Assembly (NCBI GenBank): GCA_015061165.1
Contig: SUXC01000011.1
Coordinates: 1-64,000 of the forward strand
Source: Bacteroidales bacterium
Lineage (GTDB): Bacteria; Bacteroidota; Bacteroidia; Bacteroidales; Paludibacteraceae
Length of the DNA: 64,000 bases
Direction: 5' to 3'
Shown: piece by piece, positions 8,000 to 16,119 of the stretch
Numbering within the stretch: position 1 is the stretch's first letter
How the letters are laid out: the number at the start of each line of letters is the position of its first letter
Notes under the pieces: generated by a model
Seen by the model: only the letters and a program-made list of their open reading frames with translations
What the model was told of the DNA's origin: nothing
Database searches by the model: none
Translations under genes and position numbers: made by a program

Positions 8000-9126
8000 A
8001 AACAATTATCATCACTGGTGGCGCAGGTTTTATAGGTAGCCACGTAGTACGACTTTTCGTAAACAAGTACCCTGATTACCGCATTATCAATGTGGATAAA
8101 CTCACTTATGCTGGTAATCTCGCAAACCTCAAGGATATTGAGGATAAGCCCAACTATCGCTTTGTTAAAGCCGACATCTGCGATTTTGATACTATGTACG
8201 CACTCATGCAAGAAGAGCATGTCACAGGCATCATCCACCTTGCTGCCGAAAGCCATGTGGATCGTTCTATCAAGGATCCATTCACTTTTGCACGCACCAA
8301 CGTGATGGGTACGTTGTCGCTTCTGCAAGCAGCCAAACTCTATTGGGAAGCATTGCCAGAGAAGTACGAGGGCAAACGCTTCTACCATATCTCTACCGAT
8401 GAGGTCTATGGCGCACTTGAGATGACCCATCCTGAGGGCATTGAGCCTCCATTCTCTACCCAAGCCTCCTCCGAGCACCACGAGGCGTATGGCGAGGACT
8501 TCTTTGTGGAGACAACCAAGTACAATCCTCACAGCCCTTATTCGGCATCTAAGGCAAGTAGCGACCACTTCGTGCGTGCTTTCCACGACACCTATGGTAT
8601 GCCCACTATCGTGACTAACTGCTCCAACAACTACGGTCCATATCAGTTCCCCGAGAAACTTATTCCTCTGTTTATCAATAATATCCGCCACCGCAAACCA
8701 TTGCCCGTCTATGGCAAGGGCGAGAATGTGCGTGACTGGCTCTATGTAGAGGATCACGCACGTGCGATTGACCTGATTTTCCATCAAGGTACTGTGGCTG
8801 AGACCTACAATATAGGCGGTTTCAACGAGTGGAAGAACATTGATATTATCAAGGTGGTTATCAATACCGTAGATCGTCTCCTTGGTCGTGCTGAAGGCGA
8901 GGATATGAACCTCATCACATATGTTACCGACCGTGCAGGACACGATATGCGTTATGCTATCGACTCACGCAAACTGCAAACCGAACTCGGTTGGGAACCT
9001 TCACTGCAATTTGAAGAGGGTATTGAGAAAACCGTTCGCTGGTATCTCGACCACCAAGAGTGGATGGACAATATCACCTCTGGCGAGTACGAGAAATACT
9101 ACGATGATATGTATAAAGGAAGATAA
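7996..9126 (+). CDS. rfbB: dTDP-glucose 4,6-dehydratase
   Basis: 376 aa extended SDR enzyme converting dTDP-glucose to dTDP-4-keto-6-deoxyglucose, the committed step to dTDP-rhamnose and related sugars. Seen: NAD-binding GGAGFIGSH at 8-16, STDEVYG with the catalytic Thr-Asp-Glu, and YSASK (catalytic Tyr-Lys). No rfbA, rfbC or rfbD is in the window, so the rest of the pathway lies elsewhere. Overlaps birA by 4 nt; the operon ends at an inverted repeat at 9151-9192. Confidence 0.95.
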   Translation: MKTIIITGGAGFIGSHVVRLFVNKYPDYRIINVDKLTYAGNLANLKDIEDKPNYRFVKADICDFDTMYALMQEEHVTGIIHLAAESHVDRSIKDPFTFARTNVMGTLSLLQAAKLYWEALPEKYEGKRFYHISTDEVYGALEMTHPEGIEPPFSTQASSEHHEAYGEDFFVETTKYNPHSPYSASKASSDHFVRAFHDTYGMPTIVTNCSNNYGPYQFPEKLIPLFINNIRHRKPLPVYGKGENVRDWLYVEDHARAIDLIFHQGTVAETYNIGGFNEWKNIDIIKVVINTVDRLLGRAEGEDMNLITYVTDRAGHDMRYAIDSRKLQTELGWEPSLQFEEGIEKTVRWYLDHQEWMDNITSGEYEKYYDDMYKGR

Positions 9127-9150
9127 GATTTCCTTCTGTACACTTATATA

Positions 9151-9195
9151 CAACTCACCCTGTTCATACTACTAAATGAATTGGGTGAGTTGTTG
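9151..9195. terminator. Bidirectional inverted repeat, likely terminator
   Basis: CAACTCACCC (9151-9160) pairs with GGGTGAGTTG (9183-9192) across a 22-nt loop, between the convergent rfbB and DUF4832 genes. Confidence 0.65.
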
Positions 9196-9209
9196 TATTG
9201 TTGAGGGGG

Positions 9210-10640
9210 TTATTCGATGACTTGTCCCGTCACTGTATATCGCTTATTACCTCGTTGGATATGTATATGTCCGTCTTGCAAGTACTTGACTGCTGATGGT
9301 TGGTGTGTCGTAATATTATCAATAGCAGTGAAGGTGCCAGTCTCGAATTCTATGGTCTGAGTAGGCAATATATAGGGGGATACAATCTGCAAATCATTGC
9401 TATTGGTCAATCCCACAGGTATAACAATCTCCATTCCTTCGCCGGGTAATAGTCCGCGTAAAGAAACATCTGATTGCACATTACCTATAGCGAAAAACGC
9501 ATCGCGATAGATAGGGGCAATGCCTTGGTTACTAACCACTAATCGTGTTACTGAGCCATTGGTCTTGCAGTCACTCACGCGAAACGTATAACCAGCAGCA
9601 ATACCAGCTTCGCGGAAGCGCTCTACCGTAGCATGTTTGCTACCAGGTGCGTTATTGGCGAGCATATAGGATATATGATATTTGGCAGAAGCGTCCTCCC
9701 ATGTCCAACCATACATGCCTGCTGGGTTGAGGAAGTTCTTCTGGTCATTAGAGGTGTAATAACTAATCTCACCACCACAGATACCTTTCATCCAACGATA
9801 CTCCTTACCTATGCCGTCCCAACACATTTCATTCCAACCACTGCCTGATGCCAATTCGTGCCCCGCGTGCATAAACGAATCATCAAATGCCCCAAACGCT
9901 AACGCCAGTAGTTCCTCATCTTCAGCTACGGGCGAATAATAGGAATCACCACCATCAATAGACATACCCCATGGTATTTCTAATGTGTTAGCCACATGCG
10001 TAAAATACTCCTTCTGGTAGGCTTTGGATGGGAAATTCACACCTAATTTCAGGGTTGTGCCATAGATATGACCTTCGGACCAGTGACCAAAACCCACCTG
10101 AATAACAGCTATGCGAGGATCATTTTTGTACTGAGCGTTGAAATCAGTAATAAACTGCTTCGTAAACCACATCAATTCTACATTGGTCCAATCGGCATAG
10201 TAGGTTAGACTGCCTTCTGCATAATTGGATGTCTCTTTATATCCTGGCATATCTTTGATATATTGGGGAACTGCCGTAGCACCTGTTGCGCCCACCTCTG
10301 TATTTCCAGGGTTCTCATATCGGAAACGAATCACAGCTTGGTGATTTCGAGAGGCTATATCATTTAATATATCCTCAAGATACGACCAATCGTATTGTAT
10401 CTTTCCGTCTTTTTTGCCTTTTACCACTTTGCATGGAAGGCAATATGAAAATTCCAATGTTGTAACGGGTGCATATTTATCCACTTGCCCATGTGTACGC
10501 CATAGTACCAATCCCGTCATCGGTTGCACAGAGGTAATGCTGCGTTCCAAGGGTACAGGTTTCCAATCATTTGCCACAACGCACTCTGTTGTCCAAAGCA
10601 ACGCTATAGATGTTAGTAGGATTTTACTAAGTACTTTCAT
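9210..10640 (-). CDS. Secreted DUF4832-type (glycoside-hydrolase-like) protein
   Basis: 476 aa with a signal peptide (LLTSIALLWTTECVVA). The body has the look of DUF4832/DUF4874 TIM-barrel-like proteins: GLVLWRTHGQVDKYAP, DIASRNHQAVIRFRYENPG and IAVIQVGFGHWSEGH. The last residues, KYLQDGHIHIQRGNKRYTV then TGQVIE, resemble the short C-terminal tail common on secreted Bacteroidales proteins (pattern 'K.L..G.l.I.r.gk.Y...G..'), which may be a sorting signal; the PorW-like gene at 23.6 kb is consistent with that. Substrate unknown. Single gene. Confidence 0.7.
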   Translation of the reverse strand: MKVLSKILLTSIALLWTTECVVANDWKPVPLERSITSVQPMTGLVLWRTHGQVDKYAPVTTLEFSYCLPCKVVKGKKDGKIQYDWSYLEDILNDIASRNHQAVIRFRYENPGNTEVGATGATAVPQYIKDMPGYKETSNYAEGSLTYYADWTNVELMWFTKQFITDFNAQYKNDPRIAVIQVGFGHWSEGHIYGTTLKLGVNFPSKAYQKEYFTHVANTLEIPWGMSIDGGDSYYSPVAEDEELLALAFGAFDDSFMHAGHELASGSGWNEMCWDGIGKEYRWMKGICGGEISYYTSNDQKNFLNPAGMYGWTWEDASAKYHISYMLANNAPGSKHATVERFREAGIAAGYTFRVSDCKTNGSVTRLVVSNQGIAPIYRDAFFAIGNVQSDVSLRGLLPGEGMEIVIPVGLTNSNDLQIVSPYILPTQTIEFETGTFTAIDNITTHQPSAVKYLQDGHIHIQRGNKRYTVTGQVIE

Positions 10641-10667
10641 AATGTATTATTTCTTATTGTTGTTTAA

Positions 10668-11477
10668 TTATAAATAACGTTGGATACACACGAGATGATG
10701 GGTGAGAGAACCATCAGGGAGATGAATGCCCTCATTATCAATGCTGTCTATATGCACACAACCAGAGCAGTGGATAATCTCCGTTGGACTGAGTAGCAAG
10801 CCCACATGCGATATGTTCGTGGCTCGTGGGTCGCGGTCAGCATGGTCGAAGAACACCAAGTCGCCTGCTTGTGCTTCGGCAAGAGACGGTACATTTGTGC
10901 CTTGTGTGATTTGTTCGCGGGCATTGCGCAATAGATTGATGCCAAACACACTATATACCACTTGCGTGAACCCCGAGCAGTCCATACCCATCATATTCTT
11001 TCCGCCCCAGAGATAGGGAGCGTTGAGTAATGATTGTGCGGTGGCGCAAACGTTGTTCAGCAGTTCAGCGCGACTCGTGTCGCTGTTGAGGAGTTCAATG
11101 TTGTTCACGCAACTCGGGTCAATCAGATATTGTTTGCCAAGGACTTCAAAAGTGCCGTGTGCATAATTCGGCAACCGCGTGCCGAGTGTGAGCATCCGTT
11201 CCTCGCCTGTCTCCATGTCTGTTGCCACTGCCATTGGCACTGCTACTATAGTTTGGATATTGGATATTGAATATGGGGTGTTGGCGGGAGAGAGCATCTT
11301 AAAATCCACCCAACCTACTTGTCCATCTACAGAGGAGCGCACTTTGGTCCAACGAGGCAGACGGTCCAATACTTCGCACATTTCGCCAAAGAGCAATTGG
11401 GTCAATTGTTCGCTACCTTCGGAGGGTTCTTGTCGCACAGGAGTGACTGTGCAATGATTAACAACATACTCTTTCAT
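10668..11477 (-). CDS. C40 (NlpC/P60) peptidase with SH3-like domains, no signal peptide
   Basis: 269 aa. An N-terminal bacterial SH3-like domain (about 1-65, CTVTPVRQEPSEGSEQ and WTKVRSSVDGQVGWV), a second linker domain, and a C-terminal NlpC/P60 catalytic domain with MDCSGFTQVVY (Cys) and ISHVGLLL (His). Expected to cut gamma-D-Glu-diamino-acid bonds of peptidoglycan peptides, perhaps during recycling. It lacks the signal peptide of its paralogue at 21793-22689, so it may work in the cytoplasm on imported peptides (inference). A microrepeat at 11246-11276 encodes part of a variable loop (YSISNIQ). Confidence 0.88.
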   Translation of the reverse strand: MKEYVVNHCTVTPVRQEPSEGSEQLTQLLFGEMCEVLDRLPRWTKVRSSVDGQVGWVDFKMLSPANTPYSISNIQTIVAVPMAVATDMETGEERMLTLGTRLPNYAHGTFEVLGKQYLIDPSCVNNIELLNSDTSRAELLNNVCATAQSLLNAPYLWGGKNMMGMDCSGFTQVVYSVFGINLLRNAREQITQGTNVPSLAEAQAGDLVFFDHADRDPRATNISHVGLLLSPTEIIHCSGCVHIDSIDNEGIHLPDGSLTHHLVCIQRYL

Positions 11478-11524
11478 CGTTACTTATCCTTAATTAAGCC
11501 AGTTGCGTTGTGTAATTTACGGTG

Positions 11525-11555
11525 CAAAGGTAGTGAAAAAAATGCAAACTACCAA
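11525..11555 (-). promoter_or_regulatory. Promoter for the NlpC/P60 gene
   Basis: Minus strand TACCTTTG (11525-11532), 20-bp spacer, TTG (11553-11555). Confidence 0.75.
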
Positions 11556-11656
11556 AAATGAGCGAATATATTTGTCGTCTATGGCAAGAACGATGGGATT
11601 TTCTTCGCCAGATTGATATACGCATATATCATTTTTCAAAAATATCTATGCTAAAC

Positions 11657-11687
11657 TTGCGGATATGCGAAAAATTTAGTACCTTTG
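11657..11687 (+). promoter_or_regulatory. Promoter for fba
   Basis: TTG (11657-11659), 20-bp spacer, TACCTTTG (11680-11687). Transcription should begin near 11693, immediately before the two-hairpin element at 11698. Confidence 0.8.
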
Positions 11688-11697
11688 TCGCCTCGTC

Positions 11698-11787
11698 GGA
11701 ATATGCTTGTTGCAACGACTGCCGCTACGCGGCATTTGGCGACCGCAATTCCTCCTCTATCCTCGAGCTTGCAAAAGCTCTCGGATG
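11698..11787 (+). ncRNA. Two-hairpin leader element of fba (copy 4 of the family)
   Basis: Hairpin I runs 11698-11752: GGAAT/ATTCC, TGC/GCA, GTTGC/GCGAC and an apical GCCGC-tac-GCGGC. A five-base linker TCCTC follows. Hairpin II runs 11758-11787: ATCC/GGAT, a conserved tc/tc internal loop, and GAGCTT-gcaa-AAGCTC. The same design with different paired bases is found three times at 23144-23450. Here it fills the first 95 nt of the predicted fba 5' UTR. Whether it is a regulator, a stabilising leader or a mobile palindrome is not known. Confidence 0.75.
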
Positions 11788-11824
11788 GGAAAGATAAGTG
11801 AATATAAAAAATACATATTAACCC

Positions 11825-11840
11825 TATAAAACGTTTTATA
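11825..11840. promoter_or_regulatory. Perfect 16-bp palindrome just before the fba start
   Basis: TATAAAACGTTTTATA ends 3 nt before the ATG at 11844. It could be an operator or a weak hairpin over the ribosome landing site. No Shine-Dalgarno is visible, as usual in Bacteroidota. Confidence 0.55.
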
Positions 11841-11843
11841 ATT

Positions 11844-12845
11844 ATGGTAAGTTACAAAGAAATTGGCTTGGTGAACACCAAAGAGATGTTTGCTAAAGCA
11901 ATCAAAGGCGGATACGCTATCCCTGCCTTCAACTTCAACAACATGGAGCAACTACAAGCTATCATCAAAGCTGCTGCTGAGACCAAGAGCCCAGTTATCC
12001 TCCAAGTATCTAAAGGTGCGCGTAACTACGCTAACCAAACCCTTCTCCGCTACATGGCACAAGGTGCTGTAGAGTACGCAAAAGAGTTGGGTTGGGAGAA
12101 ACCACAAATCTGCTTGCACCTCGACCACGGAGATAGCTTCGAGACTTGCAAGAGCTGCGTTGACTTCGGTTTCTCAAGCGTGATGATTGACGGTAGCCAC
12201 CTTCCTTACGAGGAGAATATCGCATTGACCAAGAAAGTAGTAGAGTATGCTCACGCTCACGACGTAACCGTAGAGGCAGAGCTCGGTGTGTTGGCAGGTG
12301 TAGAAGATGAGGTATCTGCTGCAGAGAGCCACTATACCAAACCAGAAGAGGTAGTAGATTTTGCTACTCGCACAGGTTGTGACTCATTGGCAATCTCTAT
12401 CGGTACCAGCCACGGTGCTTACAAGTTCACCCGCGAGCAATGTACAGTTGATCCACAAACAGGTAAACTCGTTCCTCCTCCATTGGCATTCGATATCCTC
12501 GACGCTATCATGGAGCAATTGCCAGGTTTCCCAATCGTACTCCACGGTTCTTCTTCAGTGCCACAAGAGTATGTGGACATCATCAACCAATACGGTGGTA
12601 AGTTGCCAGACGCAGTAGGTATTCCAGAGGAGCAACTCCGCAAGGCATCTGAGAGCGCAGTTTGCAAGATCAACATCGACTCTGATAGCCGTTTGGCTTT
12701 CACCGCTGCTGTTCGCAAAGTGTTTGCTGAGAAACCAGGTGAGTTCGACCCACGTAAATATTGCGGCCCAGCTCGTGACCTCATGACCGAGCTCTACAAG
12801 CACAAAATTATCAATGTGCTTGGTTCTAATGGAAAGGCAGAGTAA
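11844..12845 (+). CDS. fba: Class II fructose-1,6-bisphosphate aldolase
   Basis: 333 aa. Zn-dependent aldolase of glycolysis and gluconeogenesis (fructose-1,6-bisphosphate to DHAP and glyceraldehyde-3-phosphate). Seen: YAIPAFNFNN near the N-terminus, CLHLDHGDSFE with zinc-ligand His and the catalytic-region Asp, SIGTSHGAYKF and VLHGSSSVP (zinc and phosphate binding). Codon use is biased in the way of highly expressed genes. It has a predicted leader of about 150 nt with a two-hairpin element. The CoA-transferase gene follows after 35 bp and is probably co-transcribed. Confidence 0.95.
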   Translation: MVSYKEIGLVNTKEMFAKAIKGGYAIPAFNFNNMEQLQAIIKAAAETKSPVILQVSKGARNYANQTLLRYMAQGAVEYAKELGWEKPQICLHLDHGDSFETCKSCVDFGFSSVMIDGSHLPYEENIALTKKVVEYAHAHDVTVEAELGVLAGVEDEVSAAESHYTKPEEVVDFATRTGCDSLAISIGTSHGAYKFTREQCTVDPQTGKLVPPPLAFDILDAIMEQLPGFPIVLHGSSSVPQEYVDIINQYGGKLPDAVGIPEEQLRKASESAVCKINIDSDSRLAFTAAVRKVFAEKPGEFDPRKYCGPARDLMTELYKHKIINVLGSNGKAE

Positions 12846-12880
12846 TTCATAAATTGTAAATTGCTAAATCGTAAATCGAA

Positions 12881-14386
12881 ATGGCTCTTCCATTTATGAC
12901 AGCCGCAGAGGCTGCTCAATTGGTGCCTAATGGGGCAATATGTGGCATGGGTGGTTTCACCCCTGCGGGCTCGCCAAAGGATGTGCCTTCTGCTATCGCT
13001 GCGATGGCTGAAGCACTTCATGCTGAGGGCAAACCATATAAGATTGGTATGTACACTGGCGCCTCTACTGGCGACAGCTGCGACGGTGCACTCGCTCGCG
13101 CTCACGCTATTGAGTTCCGTACCCCATACCAAGGTAACAAAGACCTCCGCACCGAGCTTAACGCACAAGGTGCACACTACTTTGATATGCACCTCTCTGA
13201 ATTGGCGCAAGACCTCCGCTACGGCTTTATGCCTAAGCCAGACTTCGCTATCGTTGAGGCATGCCAAGTAGTAGAGAAAGGTGAGGAAGTAGAGATCGTA
13301 CTCACTGCGGGTGTAGGTAACGTACCTACTTTCTGCCGTTTGGCAGACAAGGTGATCGTAGAGCTCAACGAGGCTATGCCTGCATCTATGCGTGGTATGC
13401 ACGATATCTACGAGCCTGCTGACCCACCTGTACGCCGTGAGATACCTGTATATAGCGTATCAGACCGTATCGGTACAGACTGCGTGACTATCCCTGCTGA
13501 GAAACTTGTGGCTGTAGTAAAGACCAACCGTCCTAACGAGGTAGGTGGTTTCACTCCACTGGATGAGACTACTGCTAAGATTGGTGCAAACGTGGCTGCT
13601 TTCCTCGAGAACGAGATGAAAGAGGGCCGTATCCCTGCATCATTCTTGCCAATCCAATCAGGTGTGGGCAATATCGCCAATGCTGTGTTGGGTGCTTTGG
13701 GCGAGAACAAAAATATCCCTGCATTTGAGATGTACACCGAGGTGATTCAAGACTCTGTAGTAGGATTGATGAAAGAGGGTCGCGTGAAGTTCGCCAGCGG
13801 TTGCTCGCTGACTATCGGTGCAGACAAACTGCAAGATATTATTGACAACATCGAGTTCTTCCGCGATAAATTGGTGCTCCGTCCACAAGAGATAAGCAAC
13901 AACCCAGAGGTGGCTCGTCGCTTGGGTCTTATCACCATCAATACCGCATTGGAGGCAGATATCTTTGGTAATATCAACTCTACCCATGTGTGCGGTACGA
14001 AGATGATGAACGGTATCGGCGGTTCGGGCGACTTTACTCGCAACGCATATATCAGCATCTATACCACTCCTTCGACTGCTAAGGGCGGTGCTATCTCGGC
14101 ATTCGTGCCAATGGTTAGCCACCACGACCACAGCGAGCACTCTGTGAAGATTATCATCACCGAGCACGGTATTGCTGACTTGCGTGGTAAGAGCCCAATC
14201 CAACGCGCTCACGAGATTATCAACAACTGTGTGAACCCACAATACCGCCCAATGTTGAACGAGTACTTGGAGATGTCGAAGACCGCACACACCCCTCACA
14301 CCTTGAGCTGCGCACTCGCTATGCACGAGGAGTTCCTCAAGTCAGGCGACATGCGTAATACCAAGTGGGAGAATTATAAACGATAA
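12881..14386 (+). CDS. Acetyl-CoA hydrolase/CoA-transferase family protein (probable succinate/acetate CoA-transferase)
   Basis: 501 aa of the Ach1/Cat1 family. Seen: N-terminal CoA-transferase fold with GMGGFTPAGSPKDVP, and in the second half PAFEMYTEVIQDS, where the family carries its catalytic Glu, plus GIGGSGDFTRNAY. The usual reaction in Bacteroidales would be CoA exchange between succinyl-CoA or propionyl-CoA and acetate/succinate in fermentation; substrate inferred only. Lies 35 bp after fba in a microrepeat-like spacer (taaattg/taaatcg units) and ends with a strong terminator. A 50-bp relic of this gene is found at 21677-21726. Confidence 0.9.
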   Translation: MALPFMTAAEAAQLVPNGAICGMGGFTPAGSPKDVPSAIAAMAEALHAEGKPYKIGMYTGASTGDSCDGALARAHAIEFRTPYQGNKDLRTELNAQGAHYFDMHLSELAQDLRYGFMPKPDFAIVEACQVVEKGEEVEIVLTAGVGNVPTFCRLADKVIVELNEAMPASMRGMHDIYEPADPPVRREIPVYSVSDRIGTDCVTIPAEKLVAVVKTNRPNEVGGFTPLDETTAKIGANVAAFLENEMKEGRIPASFLPIQSGVGNIANAVLGALGENKNIPAFEMYTEVIQDSVVGLMKEGRVKFASGCSLTIGADKLQDIIDNIEFFRDKLVLRPQEISNNPEVARRLGLITINTALEADIFGNINSTHVCGTKMMNGIGGSGDFTRNAYISIYTTPSTAKGGAISAFVPMVSHHDHSEHSVKIIITEHGIADLRGKSPIQRAHEIINNCVNPQYRPMLNEYLEMSKTAHTPHTLSCALAMHEEFLKSGDMRNTKWENYKR

Positions 14387-14840
14387 TAATCGTTGATACA
14401 TAAATAAAAAGACTGCTTTCGTGAAAACAAGGGCAGTCTTTTTTATATTCCCAATTCCTTGCTAGTTTCGGGACCACCATAGGAGATCTGTGGGAGATCT
14501 ATGGGCTTTCTGTGGCTTTTAGTTTCCCGTTTTCACTTTTCACATTTCCGTTTTTGTAATACGCCTCTATAATAATGCTGCAAAAATCTTCGGCGCGGAA
14601 GGGGTTTTGTGCCGAAGATTGGAGAAGTTGGAGGGTGAAATGGTATGTATAACATGCGGGAAGTGTAGTATTTACAGGGCTCCCGCGTGGGTGTATTTTT
14701 TTTGCAAAAAGTATCTTCGCGCGAAGATTGTGCCGAAGGTATCACCCATTCTTCAGATGTATATTTTCCATAACGATACCACCACGATACCACCCAGATG
14801 ATGATAGGTGGTAGTTTATTGGCAATTTAATGTTCTTTTT
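14387..14840. other. Gene-free spacer with several inverted repeats
   Basis: 454 bp between convergent genes. After the terminator it has AATCTTCGGC paired with GCCGAAGATT (about 14586-14622), a related palindrome ATCTTCGCGCGAAGAT (about 14722-14737) and ACCACC/GGTGGT near 14787-14813, probably the terminator of the minus-strand LPP20-like gene. Short ORFs here have no recognisable content. Confidence 0.65.
14407..14444 (+). terminator. Rho-independent terminator after the CoA-transferase gene
   Basis: AAAGACTGC pairs with GCAGTCTTT and is followed by a T tract. The stem sequence GACTGC/GCAGTC also occurs in the terminators at 21752 and 50612. Confidence 0.85.
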
Positions 14841-15920
14841 TTACTGCTTTACTTGTTCCCGAACTACTTGGCTGATTTTTGGTGTCAGATACTTGTAGGC
14901 ATCGCGGGCTGCCTGTTGGTAATTATGGGTGTGTCCGCCTTTCTCGGTAAACATGTTTTCATACACGCGCTGCCCTGTGGCAGTCTTGGTAATGGATATA
15001 GTAGCATCCACGTATGCAAAATAGGTATTGATATTGCCTGTCGCTACCTTATTATATTCGCGCGCTGTGGCTGAAATGTCTATCAACCAATCCGCTGTGC
15101 TTGGGTCGGTAACGAAGTTACAACCTAATTGACTCAATGCGCCTTTCAATTCCTCTTGCAAAGCAGGATAAGTACTCTCAAATGCTGTTGCATGAACTTT
15201 GATGCAGATAGTGAGGGCATTTTTGAGTTGTGCTACCATAGCCATGAGGCGTTGCTGCAATTGGCGTGTTTCGCTAAGCATGAGTGTTTCTTCGGTGGCA
15301 TCACTATCTACTGCCACCAATAGTTTCTGTGCTTCATCCACTTCCGTGAATAGGGGCAATGCTTTTTCTGCTGCGCTACGCGCTTGCAGTTTCTGTCCTG
15401 TGGCGATGAGTTGGTCCACTTGGTCGAGCGACATCTCCACTTTGGTGAGGGCTACGGTGATTTGCTTCTCCAATTGGCGGATAAGGGTACTTTTCTTCAC
15501 GTAAGCAAAGGCGTAGATAGTACCTGTCTGTGGGTCGCGCCATGATTCTATTTGCAGCCCTGGGATTTTCATATCCACCGTTGTGGTGGTAGAGGAAGTG
15601 AACTCGCGTATGGATTGGCGGAACGTACCTTCGGAGGAACGAAGGGTTTGGCTGAGGGCATTGTTGGTAGTGTTATTCTTGACATGTATGCGGATAGTGG
15701 ATATGGCTTCCACGCGTGCTGCATCTTTGAGGCGTTGGGTGGCTATTTCTGGGTGTTCATTGCCTGTGGGTGCACCTTCGGCGTAACCCGTGAAATACTC
15801 GCTATCGGGATAGTCTATGCGTCGCAAGTCGTGGTCGCACCACGCTGGAGGCATTTGGGCGAAAGCAGCAATAGCACTCATCGCCCAACAGACCAGGGTT
15901 ATCAAAAGGGGTTTCTTCAT
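14841..15920 (-). CDS. LPP20-like secreted protein
   Basis: 359 aa with a signal peptide cleaved near AAFAQ. The N-terminal half has the LPP20/DUF-type layout: GYAEGAPTGNEHPEIATQRL, then a helical segment, then SWRDPQTGTIYAFAYVKK, which is the family's 'Ghv.d..t.y.lv.v.r' strand. A helical middle (about 140-230) and a C-terminal alpha/beta domain with DWLIDISATAREYN follow. Periplasmic or outer-membrane-associated by its signal. Related in its core to the 20451-21182 protein. Probably part of the envelope cluster from 14.8 to 22.7 kb, though separated from it by the AAA/DUF4143 gene. Confidence 0.65.
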   Translation of the reverse strand: MKKPLLITLVCWAMSAIAAFAQMPPAWCDHDLRRIDYPDSEYFTGYAEGAPTGNEHPEIATQRLKDAARVEAISTIRIHVKNNTTNNALSQTLRSSEGTFRQSIREFTSSTTTTVDMKIPGLQIESWRDPQTGTIYAFAYVKKSTLIRQLEKQITVALTKVEMSLDQVDQLIATGQKLQARSAAEKALPLFTEVDEAQKLLVAVDSDATEETLMLSETRQLQQRLMAMVAQLKNALTICIKVHATAFESTYPALQEELKGALSQLGCNFVTDPSTADWLIDISATAREYNKVATGNINTYFAYVDATISITKTATGQRVYENMFTEKGGHTHNYQQAARDAYKYLTPKISQVVREQVKQ

Positions 15921-15996
15921 ATTGTTGGTGCTTTTAGTTTTCGTGGTGGGTTCTTGGATATTGAATATTTCATTGTATCTGTCATTTTGACCATAA

Positions 15997-16051
15997 ATTT
16001 TGCGATTAGTGCAGTTTTGAAGAAAAAAAATTTTGCGATTAGTGCAGTTTT
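15997..16051 (+). repeat. Direct repeat upstream of the AAA/DUF4143 gene
   Basis: The 22-mer beginning ATTTTGCGATTAGTGC occurs at 15997-16018 and again at 16030-16051 (33-bp period). A third TTTTGCG follows at 16064 and supplies the -33 TTG of the next promoter, so the repeat looks like a duplicated upstream promoter region. Confidence 0.8.
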
Positions 16052-16065
16052 AGTGTAAAAAGATT

Positions 16066-16095
16066 TTGCGGTATCAAAAAAAAGCAGTATCTTTG
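16066..16095 (+). promoter_or_regulatory. Promoter for the AAA/DUF4143 gene
   Basis: TTG (16066-16068), 19-bp spacer, TATCTTTG (16088-16095). It lies inside an in-frame extension of the ORF, so the start is the ATG at 16120. Confidence 0.75.
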
Positions 16096-16119
16096 CAGCG
16101 TATTTTAATATCTAAGTAT

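Noticed and set aside
7921-8943. 340-aa minus-strand ORF opposite rfbB
   Set aside because: It is antisense to a complete, well-conserved dTDP-glucose dehydratase; its sequence is rich in Cys/His/Val as expected of an antisense frame.
11558-11797. 79-aa ORF upstream of fba
   Set aside because: It covers the fba promoter and the two-hairpin element and contains no protein family signal.
16066-16119. N-terminal extension of the AAA/DUF4143 gene
   Set aside because: The extension includes the TTG and TATCTTTG promoter elements; ATG 16120 is the likely start.
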